Shown: positions 21,367 through 28,425 of the stretch, piece by piece
How positions within the stretch are numbered: position 1 is the stretch's first letter
Layout of the letters: the number at the start of each line of letters is the position of its first letter
Origin: 2-01-FULL-39-28 sp964436165
GTDB taxonomy: Bacteria; Patescibacteriota; Minisyncoccia; 2-02-FULL-40-12; GWA2-44-9
Assembly: GCA_964436165.1 (NCBI GenBank)
Contig: CAYTBY010000003.1
Span: forward strand, 1 to 62,533
Direction of reading: 5' to 3'
DNA: 62,533 nucleotides
The notes under the pieces: model-generated
What the model saw: the letters and a program-made list of their open reading frames with translations, nothing else
Told to the model about the DNA's origin: nothing
Database searches by the model: none
Position numbers and translations under genes: made by a program

Positions 21367-23013
21367 TCAGCCTAATTTTTCTCTTAATATTTCCTCAACC
21401 ACTTGGGGATTCGCCTTTCCTTTTGTTTCTTTCATCGCCATGCCGATTAAAAACTTAAGCGATGCCTCCTTGCCGGCCTTAAAATCTTCGACCGCTTTTT
21501 GATTATCGGCTATGACTTTAGCCACCGCCAAGTTAAGTTCTTCGACATTAGAAACCTGCTCCAAATTTTTTTCTTTTATAATCTGGCCGGGCGGATTACC
21601 CGTCGCAAACATCTCTTTCAAAACCGTCTGAGCTCCAGACGAAGATACTTCACCATGGAACACCCGCACAACCAGATCGGCAAATATTTCCGGTGTTATC
21701 TTTGTATCTGACGCCTCGGCCGAAACCTCCTCGCACATTCTCTTTAATTCTGTAATCGTATAATTCGAGGCGAGTTTAAAGAGTTTATCTTGATGTTCTG
21801 CCTCTGGTTTCTTGAGATGATCTAATTTGTCGAAAGATAACAATTCACTTGCCACATGCTCATAGTAATCGCCGAGCGATTTATTTACCGTAAATACTTC
21901 AATATCGGCTTCGGGCAGATTATAATTTTTTTTAAATCTTAACTTCCGCTGGCTTGGTAATTCGAGTAATTCCATCCTCATTTCTTCAATCTGCTCTTTA
22001 GTGAATTTTAAAGGGGGTAAATCCGGCTCAGGAAAATACCTGTAATCATGGGCTTCTTCCTTGGAGCGTTGGCTGAATGTCTGTTTCTTAAATTCGTCCC
22101 AGCCACGAGTTTCTTGTTTAACCTTCTCCCCCGCTTCAAGCAATTCAGTCTGCCTTTTTATTTCATAATCGACAGCATCAGCCGCAAATTTAACTGAATT
22201 TATGTTTTTAATCTCAACCTTTGTGCCTAATGGCACCGCCGAATCACGCTGACCAGACGCAGAAACACGCTGACTTTCTGCCTTATTCTGCGTCAATTCT
22301 GCGTTGTTCAGCGGTCGAAGTGATATATTCACTTCGACACGCATCTGGCCCTTCTCCATATCAGCATCAGAGACGCCGAGATATTTCCAAATAAGCTGTA
22401 ATTCCGAAGCAAAGTCCCTAACCTCCTGGCCCGTCTCAAAATCAGGCTCCGTTACAAGTTCCATCAACGGCACTCCGGCTCGGTTGTAATCTACTAGCGT
22501 CGCTGACTCACGCTGACTGGACGCAGACTGTCGCTGAATTTTTATATTATTTCCGCGTTGTTCCGAGTTCGTCCCACGTTGTTCTGCGAGATTGGTAACA
22601 TGCACCAATCTACCAGCATCTTCTTCCAAATGAATACGAGTTATACGAATAAGTTTTTTTGTAATTGGTAATTGGTAATTGGTAATTAATTCCAAAAACC
22701 CATCGTAACATAGTGGTTTTTGATATTGGGAAATCTGATAACCCTTCGGTAAATCGGGATAAAAATAATTCTTTCTTTCAAAAAAAGTATCTTCGGCTAT
22801 TTTACAGTTTAAAGCCAATCCGGCCATTATTACCTTCTTAACCGCTTCTTGGTTGATCACGGGCAAGCAACCCGGGTGCCCCATACAAATCGGACAAACA
22901 TTAATATTAGGATGCTTCTCGTCTGGATCATTCAAAGAGTCACAGAACATTTTGGTCTGCGTTTTAAGTTCGGCGTGAATTTCTAGGCCTATTACTGGTT
23001 TATAACTCATCAT
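21367..23013 (-). CDS. gatB: Asp/Glu-tRNA amidotransferase subunit B with three inserts
   Basis: GatB transfers the amido group in Gln-tRNA(Gln)/Asn-tRNA(Asn) formation with GatA and GatC (not in the window). Visible: PVIGLEIHAELKTQTKMFC, CPICMGHPGCLPVIN, RKNYFYPDLPKGYQISQY, YNRAGVPLMELVTEPD, the YRYFPEPDLPP motif and the C-terminal YqeY-like domain ending NPQVVEEILREKLG. Residues about 109-119, 140-172 and 236-261 are extra and repeat-encoded. Length is 548 aa versus about 475-490 typical. The start could be M1 or M2. Confidence 0.96.
   Translation of the reverse strand: MMSYKPVIGLEIHAELKTQTKMFCDSLNDPDEKHPNINVCPICMGHPGCLPVINQEAVKKVIMAGLALNCKIAEDTFFERKNYFYPDLPKGYQISQYQKPLCYDGFLELITNYQLPITKKLIRITRIHLEEDAGRLVHVTNLAEQRGTNSEQRGNNIKIQRQSASSQRESATLVDYNRAGVPLMELVTEPDFETGQEVRDFASELQLIWKYLGVSDADMEKGQMRVEVNISLRPLNNAELTQNKAESQRVSASGQRDSAVPLGTKVEIKNINSVKFAADAVDYEIKRQTELLEAGEKVKQETRGWDEFKKQTFSQRSKEEAHDYRYFPEPDLPPLKFTKEQIEEMRMELLELPSQRKLRFKKNYNLPEADIEVFTVNKSLGDYYEHVASELLSFDKLDHLKKPEAEHQDKLFKLASNYTITELKRMCEEVSAEASDTKITPEIFADLVVRVFHGEVSSSGAQTVLKEMFATGNPPGQIIKEKNLEQVSNVEELNLAVAKVIADNQKAVEDFKAGKEASLKFLIGMAMKETKGKANPQVVEEILREKLG
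22231..22308 (-). repeat. in-frame repeat inside gatB, copy b
   Basis: Contains CACGCTGACCAGACGCAGA, the counterpart of CACGCTGACTGGACGCAGA at 22498-22596 in the same gene. It encodes SQRVSASGQRDSAV, parallel to QRQSASSQRESAT of the other copy. Confidence 0.75.
22498..22596 (-). repeat. in-frame repeat inside gatB, copy a
   Basis: Contains CACGCTGACTGGACGCAGA and a second word set (CGCGTTGTTCCGAGTTCG, CACGTTGTTCTGCG). It encodes about 33 residues (LAEQRGTNSEQRG... QRQSASSQRESAT) between two conserved GatB blocks. Confidence 0.75.
22654..22689 (-). repeat. in-frame GGTAATT tandem words inside gatB
   Basis: GGTAATTGGTAATTGGTAATT encodes LITNYQLPITK. The ileS gene carries the related GGTAACTGGTAACT repeat encoding SYQLPVTSYQL (50289-50336). 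Confidence 0.75.
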
Positions 23014-23051
23014 CTAAATTTATCACGATTTTTATCAACAAAGAAGGTCTT

Positions 23052-23189
23052 GCCCAGTAATACAACAAGCATATAACTCCCAGCCGACCGTAATTACCCT
23101 CAATCAGAATTCTCAATATAAGCACTGGGGTTAGCTATTGATTTACGCAGAGTCGTTATGGGAGGCCGATGCTTGTTGATATACTGGGC
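23052..23189 (+). ncRNA. candidate structured RNA/DNA element, copy A (138 nt)
   Basis: Outer stem GCCCAGTA/TACTGGGC, asymmetric loop (ATA / GATA side), second stem CAACAAGCAT/ATGCTTGTTG, third stem CTCCC/GGGAG, then GAC/GTC and a variable apical part. A second copy of identical length is at 61454-61591, with base changes that keep the pairs (GCCCAG/CTGGGC versus CCCCG/CGGGG; AAGCAT versus AAGGAT with ATGCTT versus ATCCTT). Unpaired positions next to the stems are conserved (TAACTCCC, AGTCGTTATGGG). Strand of action is unknown. It sits between divergent gatB and thyA, upstream of the thyA promoter. Confidence 0.6.
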
Positions 23190-23217
23190 TTGTTGCCACT
23201 TCTGTGGTTGGTATAAT
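23190..23217 (+). promoter_or_regulatory. thyA promoter (extended -10)
   Basis: TATAAT at 23212-23217 is preceded by TGG (extended -10) and a weak TTGTTG -35 with 16 nt spacing. The ATG is 44 nt downstream, preceded by AGAGGGG as ribosome binding site. Confidence 0.7.
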
Positions 23218-23261
23218 AACTAAACCTCTTACCAGCTACTTAACAAAAAGAGGGGTAAAAT

Positions 23262-24179
23262 ATGAAACAATACTTAGACCTACTTCAAGATATAAAAGAA
23301 AATGGCATTAGAAAATCGGATCGTACCGGCACCGGTACGATAAGTGTTTTTGGACGGCAAATCCGTTTTAACCTCCAAAACGGCTTTCCCTTGCTTACGA
23401 CTAAAAAACTATTCGTAAAGGGAATTATCCACGAACTTCTTTGGTTTCTTCGAGGAGATAGCAATATTGAATACCTGGTCAAAAATGGCGTAATGATCTG
23501 GAATGATTGGCCATATAGAGCTTACCTCCAAAAAACAAATCAGCCCGTTCCGGCGACGAACAGCGACGAGTGGAATCGAGGCATGCAACAGTTTGTCGAG
23601 AAAATTAAGTCAGATCAGGCCTTTGCGAAAACATACGGCCACCTTGGTCCGGTATACGGATACCAATGGCGGTCTTGGCCGGCACCTGACGGCCAGCACA
23701 TCGACCAGATCGCAAATCTTGTCGATCAGATAAAGCGTACACCGGATTCAAGACGGCTCGTTGTTTCTGCTTGGAACGTTGCCGACATTGATGAGATGGC
23801 CAAATCCGGCCTCCCCCCCTGCCATTGCTTGTTCCAATTTAACGTAGCCGACGGTAAACTTTCCTGCCATCTTTACCAAAGAAGTGCCGATGTCTTCCTC
23901 GGGGTACCGTTCAATATCGCATCCTATTCTTTGCTGACCTTAATGATAGCTCAAGCTACCGGTTTAGAGCCGGGAGAATTCGTCCACACATTCGGCGATG
24001 TTCATATTTATCTTAATCACCTTGAACAGGTTGATCTGCAATTAAGCCGTGAACCAAAACCGCTTCCAGTTATGAAAATAAATCCTCTGGTCAAATCAAT
24101 TTACGACTTCAAATACGAAGATTTTGAACTTCAAAATTATGACCCCTATCCGGCCATAAAAGCCCCCATAGCCGTATGA
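23262..24179 (+). CDS. thyA: thymidylate synthase
   Basis: This 305-aa ThyA methylates dUMP using methylene-THF, releasing DHF. Motifs: DRTGTGTISVFGRQIRF (phosphate-binding Arg), HELLWFLRGDSNI, VYGYQWRSWP, the catalytic Cys187 in GLPPCHCLFQF, and SYSLLTLMIAQATGLEPGEF followed by HTFGDVHIYLNHLEQ. Slightly longer than E. coli ThyA (264) because of an insertion typical of the longer ThyA subtype. The stop overlaps the folA start (GTATGA), so both are translated together. Confidence 0.98.
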   Translation: MKQYLDLLQDIKENGIRKSDRTGTGTISVFGRQIRFNLQNGFPLLTTKKLFVKGIIHELLWFLRGDSNIEYLVKNGVMIWNDWPYRAYLQKTNQPVPATNSDEWNRGMQQFVEKIKSDQAFAKTYGHLGPVYGYQWRSWPAPDGQHIDQIANLVDQIKRTPDSRRLVVSAWNVADIDEMAKSGLPPCHCLFQFNVADGKLSCHLYQRSADVFLGVPFNIASYSLLTLMIAQATGLEPGEFVHTFGDVHIYLNHLEQVDLQLSREPKPLPVMKINPLVKSIYDFKYEDFELQNYDPYPAIKAPIAV

Positions 24180-24664
24180 AAAAAATATCCATCATCGTTG
24201 CCATAGATGAAAACGGACTTATCGGCAAAAGGAACGGATTGCCCTGGAAATTACCAGCCGATTTAAAACATTTTAAAGATCTCACCACGGGACACATTGT
24301 GATTATGGGAAGAAAAACCTATGAATCCATCGGCAAGCCGCTACCCAACCGAACCAATATTGTTATCAGCAGGAATCTGAATATTCCGGGATGCACCACG
24401 GTTAAGTCCCTCGAAGAAGCCACCGCGGCAGTTCCAGATGATCAGGAAATTTTTGTCATGGGCGGAGCTGAAATATACAAACAGTTTCTACCATTCACTC
24501 AAAAAATATATTTAACTAGAGTCTATCATAAATTTGACGGCGACATATTTTTTCCCGAACCCAATCTTTTCGGCTGGAAAGAAACTTCGAGGCAGGATTT
24601 TGAAGCTGATGCCAAAAATCCTTACAAATATTCTTTTCTAACTTTAGAAAGAACCCGCGATTAA
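24176..24664 (+). CDS. folA: dihydrofolate reductase
   Basis: This 162-aa DHFR regenerates THF from the DHF made by ThyA. Motifs: IVAIDENGLIGKRNGLPWKLPADLKHFK (substrate Asp in PADLKHF), HIVIMGRKTYESIGKPLPNR, and FVMGGAEIYKQFLP (GGxxxY). It overlaps thyA by 4 nt. The transcript ends in a good terminator that overlaps its stop. Confidence 0.98.
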   Translation: MKKISIIVAIDENGLIGKRNGLPWKLPADLKHFKDLTTGHIVIMGRKTYESIGKPLPNRTNIVISRNLNIPGCTTVKSLEEATAAVPDDQEIFVMGGAEIYKQFLPFTQKIYLTRVYHKFDGDIFFPEPNLFGWKETSRQDFEADAKNPYKYSFLTLERTRD

Positions 24665-24680
24665 GCGGGTTTTATTTTTT
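24652..24680 (+). terminator. thyA-folA terminator
   Basis: AACCCGC/GCGGGTT hairpin followed by TTATTTTTTG. The folA stop codon lies in the loop. Confidence 0.85.
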
Positions 24681-24701
24681 GATTAAAATAGAAGAGATCT
24701 T

Positions 24702-25364
24702 TTAAACTTTTAAATTCAATAGTTCGCAAACATACTTCTTGGTCTCCTTGAATACCTCTTCAACTGGAAGTCTGCCGTCAACGACAACGCAATTTGGAAC
24801 TTTTTTAGCAATAGCGAGATAATTGGCTCGAACTCGTTCGAGTATGGGTCGTTGCTCAAACTTATCCAAAGCACGATTCTTTTTTCTTAATCTCTCAAGC
24901 GCCGTATCAACATCAACGTCGTAGATAAGGTTAAGATCCGGGACTATTAAGGGAACCCTGTGGTAATCAAACATTGCCTTTTGGACACTAAAAAAATGTT
25001 CCAGATCATTAATATTTCCTAGACCATAAGCGACAGATAGAAAGCCACGATCAGAAACAACATGGACACCGGCCCGCAAAACAGGCAGGTTTAAATCCTG
25101 ATATTGCATTCGGCGAGCAAGGAAATACTTACGCTGCATCTCAAGCTCTGCCAAATCCTCAAGTTTTATTGTCGGATGATAACCTCGCAAAATATCGTAG
25201 ATCTCAACTCCGACAGCATTGTTTGGCGGTTCTTTAGTAAAAACAACGTTAATATCCGGGATAGCAATTAAAAGTTCTCGGATCATCTTACATTGATCGC
25301 TCTTGCCAGAACCATCTATTCCTTCAAACGTAATAAATTTTCCAGGATATGGATTTTTTATCAT
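24702..25364 (-). CDS. tmk: thymidylate kinase
   Basis: This 220-aa P-loop kinase phosphorylates dTMP. It shows GKFITFEGIDGSGKSDQCK (Walker A), the dTMP-binding FTKEPPNNAVG (normally TREPGGT), and a DRGFLSVAYGLG region corresponding to the DRY motif, then LIYDVDVDTALERL. The TREPGGT position is altered (TKEPPNN) and DRY is DRG. So it is either a diverged Tmk or another deoxynucleotide kinase of the family. Its place next to thyA-folA and a dCMP deaminase supports the dTMP role. Confidence 0.8.
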   Translation of the reverse strand: MIKNPYPGKFITFEGIDGSGKSDQCKMIRELLIAIPDINVVFTKEPPNNAVGVEIYDILRGYHPTIKLEDLAELEMQRKYFLARRMQYQDLNLPVLRAGVHVVSDRGFLSVAYGLGNINDLEHFFSVQKAMFDYHRVPLIVPDLNLIYDVDVDTALERLRKKNRALDKFEQRPILERVRANYLAIAKKVPNCVVVDGRLPVEEVFKETKKYVCELLNLKV

Positions 25365-25441
25365 CCCTGTCTCCGTTAATTAAAACGCCTCAAAGAGCTA
25401 TAAAATTTTAGCCCAATGCATAAAAAACAACAAGTGCATAA

Positions 25442-25861
25442 TTATGAATTAAGTTCAATTCTAGAAGCTTTGATATTCCCCTGAAGTAAGACGTTGAGGC
25501 CCTCATCTAATCTATAATTTGAAAAATGGTAAACATGAGCGGCGCCGGAATTAACGATCATCTTAGCACACATCTTGCAGGGTGATTGGGTGATAAATAC
25601 CACTTTCTGCGGGTCCATGATCGAACATTTTATCAAGGCATTGGCTTCGGCATGGATACAACCGCATTTTCCCGGTTCTGAAGAATCGCATTTATTGGCA
25701 AAGCCTTTAGCGTTGCCGTTGTAACCATAAGAATAAACCCTCTGAAAATCGCTGGAGGTAATGATACAGCCGACATTAAGCCGTTCACAAGTACTCCTAG
25801 TAGATAGGAGGAGGGCAAATTTCATCAGTACATTTTCAATCGGCTCTCTTTGTTTGATCAT
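25442..25861 (-). CDS. deoxycytidylate/cytidine deaminase family protein (dCMP deaminase-like)
   Basis: This 139-aa zinc deaminase has CIHAEANALI (HAE with the catalytic Glu) and SPCKMCAKMIVNSG (PCxxC). The N-terminal segment (FALLLSTRSTCERLNVGCII) matches the ComEB/dCMP deaminase type. It would turn dCMP into dUMP, the ThyA substrate, completing a small dTMP pathway with thyA, folA and tmk. It overlaps no other gene and lies 77 nt upstream of tmk on the same strand. Confidence 0.85.
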   Translation of the reverse strand: MIKQREPIENVLMKFALLLSTRSTCERLNVGCIITSSDFQRVYSYGYNGNAKGFANKCDSSEPGKCGCIHAEANALIKCSIMDPQKVVFITQSPCKMCAKMIVNSGAAHVYHFSNYRLDEGLNVLLQGNIKASRIELNS

Positions 25862-25913
25862 AGTTATTAAATACTATCGGATATGGTTTAAAATTAAAAG
25901 TCAGTTTTTCAAC

Positions 25914-25940
25914 AACCTAAAACACGCTAGGCGTGTTTTA
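25914..25940. terminator. hairpin, probable terminator
   Basis: CCTAAAACACGC-TAG-GCGTGTTTTAGG, a 12-bp perfect stem downstream of rplK on the minus strand and upstream of the deaminase gene. The T-run is weak (TTGTTG), so its role is uncertain. Confidence 0.5.
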
Positions 25941-25966
25941 GGATCTAAAATCTAAAGATCATTTCA

Positions 25967-26116
25967 CCCCGCACCAATCTTTTCCGCCGTCGGCTGGACG
26001 AAGTCTGCCTTTGGCGAGACGCAATCCGCTGACCGCCGTTAAAAAAGGGGGTCAAGGCGAAGGTTTTAGAAGCGTGCTTTAGCCGCTTCTGGAATCGCCT
26101 CCAGGATTGATGCGGG
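25967..26116. repeat. CCCCG-bounded nested palindrome downstream of rplK
   Basis: The outer arms are CCCCGCACCAATC (25967) and GATTGATGCGGGA (to 26117). Inside are GC-rich stems and the module GTCAAGGCGAAGGTT...GGAATCGCCTC (26053-26101) with an inner AGAAGCG/CGCTTCT stem. The same outer arm sequence is used at 34795-34837, and the module recurs at 12259-12303. This spacer occupies the place where rplA normally follows rplK; no rplA is seen. Confidence 0.7.
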
Positions 26117-26132
26117 ATTCCGTTCGCTCCGT

Positions 26133-26552
26133 TCACTTCACCTCAATCCCCATTGAGCGGGCGGTGCCTTCGACTATCTTCATTGCCGCATTAATATCGT
26201 TGGCATTAAGGTCAGCCATTTTTTTACCAGCGATTTCTTTAACTTGAGCTTTGGTTACCTTGCCAACCTTATTCTTATTCGGCACTCCCGAACCCTTTTC
26301 AATTCCCGCCGCCACCCGCAAGAGATAGGCCGCCGGAGGAGTTCTTAGTTTAAATTCGAAAGTCCTATCTTCAAATATAGTTATCTCAACAGGGATAACC
26401 TCGCCGACATTATTCTTGGTTGCTTCGTTAACCTGTTGCATGAACTGCTGAAGGTTAATTCCTTGAGGACCCAAAGCCTGACCAATCTTTGATGGCTCTA
26501 ACTGCCCACCAGTTACCTGAATCTTTACGATTGTTTTTATTTTCTTGGCCAC
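26133..26552 (-). CDS. rplK: 50S ribosomal protein uL11
   Basis: This 139-aa L11 has KKIKTIVKIQVTGGQLEPSKIGQALGPQG, the proline-rich N-domain linker, and the C-domain signature GTARSMGIEV. It binds the GTPase-associated region of 23S rRNA. It follows nusG, as in many bacteria. The gene after it would normally be rplA, but only palindromes follow in this window. Confidence 0.97.
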   Translation of the reverse strand: MAKKIKTIVKIQVTGGQLEPSKIGQALGPQGINLQQFMQQVNEATKNNVGEVIPVEITIFEDRTFEFKLRTPPAAYLLRVAAGIEKGSGVPNKNKVGKVTKAQVKEIAGKKMADLNANDINAAMKIVEGTARSMGIEVK

Positions 26553-26555
26553 AAT

Positions 26556-26621
26556 AGGCTTAAGGCTTAACGACTAAAGACTAAAGCTTCTGGCATTAGT
26601 CCTTAGACTTTAAGCTTTTAG
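26556..26621. repeat. word repeat between nusG and rplK
   Basis: GGCTTAAGGCTTAACGACTAAAGACTAAAGC is answered by TTAGTCCTTAGACTTTAAGC, making an imperfect hairpin. The same words are inserted in miaA at 20066-20140. Confidence 0.6.
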
Positions 26622-27167
26622 CTATAATTTCTTAATCTGCAAGAAATCAAGTTCAACGGGAGTTTCTCTGCCGAATATCGTCACCAGTACTTTAACTCTT
26701 CCCTTCTCCATGTCAATCTCCGATATTTTGCCATCGAAATCTTTAAATGGTCCGTCAGTTATCTTGACCCTATCCCCAACTTCAACATCAATCTTATATT
26801 TTGGCTCCTCAACGCCCATTCTCTTCATAAGACCCTCGATCTCTGCGGTCGCTAGAGGGGTGGGAATAGTACCGGCCCCGATAAATCCAGTTACATTGGG
26901 CGTATTTCTTACCACATACCAGGAAGCGTCATCTACAACCATCTCTACCAAGACATAGCCCGGATATATTTTTTCTTCAATTGTTTCCCTCTTGCCGCCT
27001 TTTATTCTTATTTTCTTTTCTTTAGGAACAATTACGTTAAAAATTCTGTCCTCAAAGCCAAGCGACTCAACGCGCTGTTTGAGGTTTCTCATGACAGTAT
27101 CCTCATACCCAGAATAGGTATGAATGGCGTACCAGTGCTTTTCTCCAGTTGTGACTTGTTTGGGCAT
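26622..27167 (-). CDS. nusG: transcription termination/antitermination protein NusG
   Basis: This 181-aa NusG has the NGN domain (KHWYAIHTYSGYEDTVMRNL, YPGYVLVEM, VVRNTPNVTGFIG) and the C-terminal KOW (GDRVKITDGPFKDFDGKI). It binds RNA polymerase and couples to ribosomes or Rho. The order secE-nusG-rplK is the normal one. Full length. Confidence 0.97.
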   Translation of the reverse strand: MPKQVTTGEKHWYAIHTYSGYEDTVMRNLKQRVESLGFEDRIFNVIVPKEKKIRIKGGKRETIEEKIYPGYVLVEMVVDDASWYVVRNTPNVTGFIGAGTIPTPLATAEIEGLMKRMGVEEPKYKIDVEVGDRVKITDGPFKDFDGKISEIDMEKGRVKVLVTIFGRETPVELDFLQIKKL

Positions 27168-27186
27168 TTTTGTTTACAAAAATGAC

Positions 27187-27285
27187 CATCCTCCGAAGCC
27201 TTGCTTGCACTCTGAAGCTTTCCCGGCCTTCGTAGCCGAAGCTACTTCGACGGAGTAGGCAGCGAAAGAGTGGCGAAGGAGGATA
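27187..27285. repeat. nested palindrome between secE and nusG
   Basis: Outer arms ATCCTCC and GGAGGAT enclose TTCGTAGCCGAAGCTAC and further CTTCGG-type stems, plus CCTTGCTTGCAC. It belongs to the same CCTTCG...CTTCGG family found inside gyrB, ileS and rpsP. Confidence 0.65.
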
Positions 27286-27321
27286 GGCATCATTTTGATT
27301 TTTGATATTTGCATTTTACAT

Positions 27322-27507
27322 TTACTTTAACACAAAGGTATTAAGCCCCCACTGAAATATAAAATCCCAGGCACCCAAAAATAAAGCGATAAATAAACTC
27401 AATCCTAAAACTACCAAAGTATACTGAGTAGTTTGCTCTCTTGTCGGCCAAGCTACCTTTGAAAGCTCAACCCTAACGTCTTTAAGGAAATTGATGGCTT
27501 TGTCCAT
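27322..27507 (-). CDS. secE: preprotein translocase subunit SecE
   Basis: I start at the ATG at 27507 (MDKAINFLKDVRVELSKVAWPTREQT). The 15-codon longer frame runs into a palindrome (AAATACTTGT/ACAAGTATTT at about 27517-27560) and has no SD. The 61-aa product has the SecE amphipathic helix with KVAWPTREQ and one TM helix (VVLGLSLFIALFLGAWDFIF). It stabilises SecY. Confidence 0.92.
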   Translation of the reverse strand: MDKAINFLKDVRVELSKVAWPTREQTTQYTLVVLGLSLFIALFLGAWDFIFQWGLNTFVLK

Positions 27508-27609
27508 GATTTTTGTTAAATACTTGTAGCCGATCACTACGCTCTTGGACAAGTATTTTAAAACGCCCCTCGGCGTATTAAGTTCATGATACTCCCATTA
27601 TTTAAAAAG

Positions 27610-28389
27610 TCAAATGGTTATAACTGAACCTATCTTACCTCCGCTTATCACTTTCTTTAAGTTGCCTTTTTCGAAAATATTAAAAACCTGAATCTCCCAC
27701 TTGAGATTACGGGCCAGGGCAACAGCCGCTCCGTCTATTATTTTTAAATCCCGATTCAAAAAATCGCTATGAGTAAGATGGGGTAACTTTTTTGCCTCAG
27801 GATAAACCTTGGGATCCTTATCATAAATACCATCGACTTTGGTACCTTTCAAGGTCATGTTAGCCTGAAGTTCGTGAGCCCGAAGAACCATCGCTGTATC
27901 AGTAGAGAAATTGGGGTTGCCAGTTCCTCCAGCCAAAATAACCACTCTTCCCTTTTCAAGATGCCTTATTGCCCGTCTTCTTATGAAGAGCTCGGCAAAA
28001 GACCTCATCTCGGTGGCGGTCATTACTCTTGTTTCAATATTAAACTTTTGTTCGAGTACGCCCTGAAAAACAAGGGCATTCATTGTCGTCGCCAGCATTC
28101 CCACGTGATCGCAAATAGCTGAATCATCCAGCTTGAGATCTTTCTGAATTTCCGGCCCTCTGACCAGATTCCCGCCACCAACCACAATCGCTACCTCGGC
28201 CGTATCAACCACCGAGGCAATTTCATTAGCTATAAAATCTATAGCTGAAGCTGAAAAATGGGTCTTGGAAGACCGTTCCCCAAAAACTTCCCCCGACATT
28301 TTTAATAATATTCTCTTTTTGATAATATTATGTAATGCAAATCTACAAATGACATGCAAATGCCGCAAATTAAGAAAGCGGATTAGCAT
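27610..28389 (-). CDS. pyrH: UMP kinase
   Basis: PyrH phosphorylates UMP. Motifs: KRILLKMSGEVFG, VVGGGNLVRG, the DHVGMLATTMNAL stretch, AGGTGNPNFSTDTA, DGIYDKDPKVYPEAKKL and the final VRGE-like VISGGKIGSVI. The reading frame is open to 28389, but the first 22 residues (MLIRFLNLRHLHV...) are encoded by the CGAAT-word repeat and look non-native. No good start codon is seen close to KKRILLK. The true start is therefore uncertain; a non-ATG start or use of a repeat-derived start are both possible. Confidence 0.9.
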   Translation of the reverse strand: MLIRFLNLRHLHVICRFALHNIIKKRILLKMSGEVFGERSSKTHFSASAIDFIANEIASVVDTAEVAIVVGGGNLVRGPEIQKDLKLDDSAICDHVGMLATTMNALVFQGVLEQKFNIETRVMTATEMRSFAELFIRRRAIRHLEKGRVVILAGGTGNPNFSTDTAMVLRAHELQANMTLKGTKVDGIYDKDPKVYPEAKKLPHLTHSDFLNRDLKIIDGAAVALARNLKWEIQVFNIFEKGNLKKVISGGKIGSVITI

Positions 28390-28425
28390 GTGCGCATTCG
28401 TAGAGCGCTATTCGCATACTATATG
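28335..28425. repeat. CGAAT-word repeat, copy 2, at the pyrH 5' end
   Basis: AATGCAAATCTACAAATGAC, then ATGCAAATGCCGCAAATTAA and GCATTCGTAGAGCGC. It matches the minus strand of 10946-11029 base for base over most of the first 38 nt. It overlaps the annotated pyrH start region. Confidence 0.6.

Noticed and set aside
23052..23189. thyA riboswitch (THF type)
   Set aside because: The thyA promoter lies downstream of the element, so it is not in the thyA leader, and a second copy is not next to a folate gene.
23052..23189. Integron attC site
   Set aside because: Folded single-strand site of suitable size, but the RYYYAAC/GTTRRRY core sites are not both present and there is no cassette array.
25945..26136. 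63-aa ORF on the minus strand after rplK
   Set aside because: It lies entirely in the nested palindrome, is Arg/Gln-rich with no SD, and fits no family; it is a by-product of the repeat.
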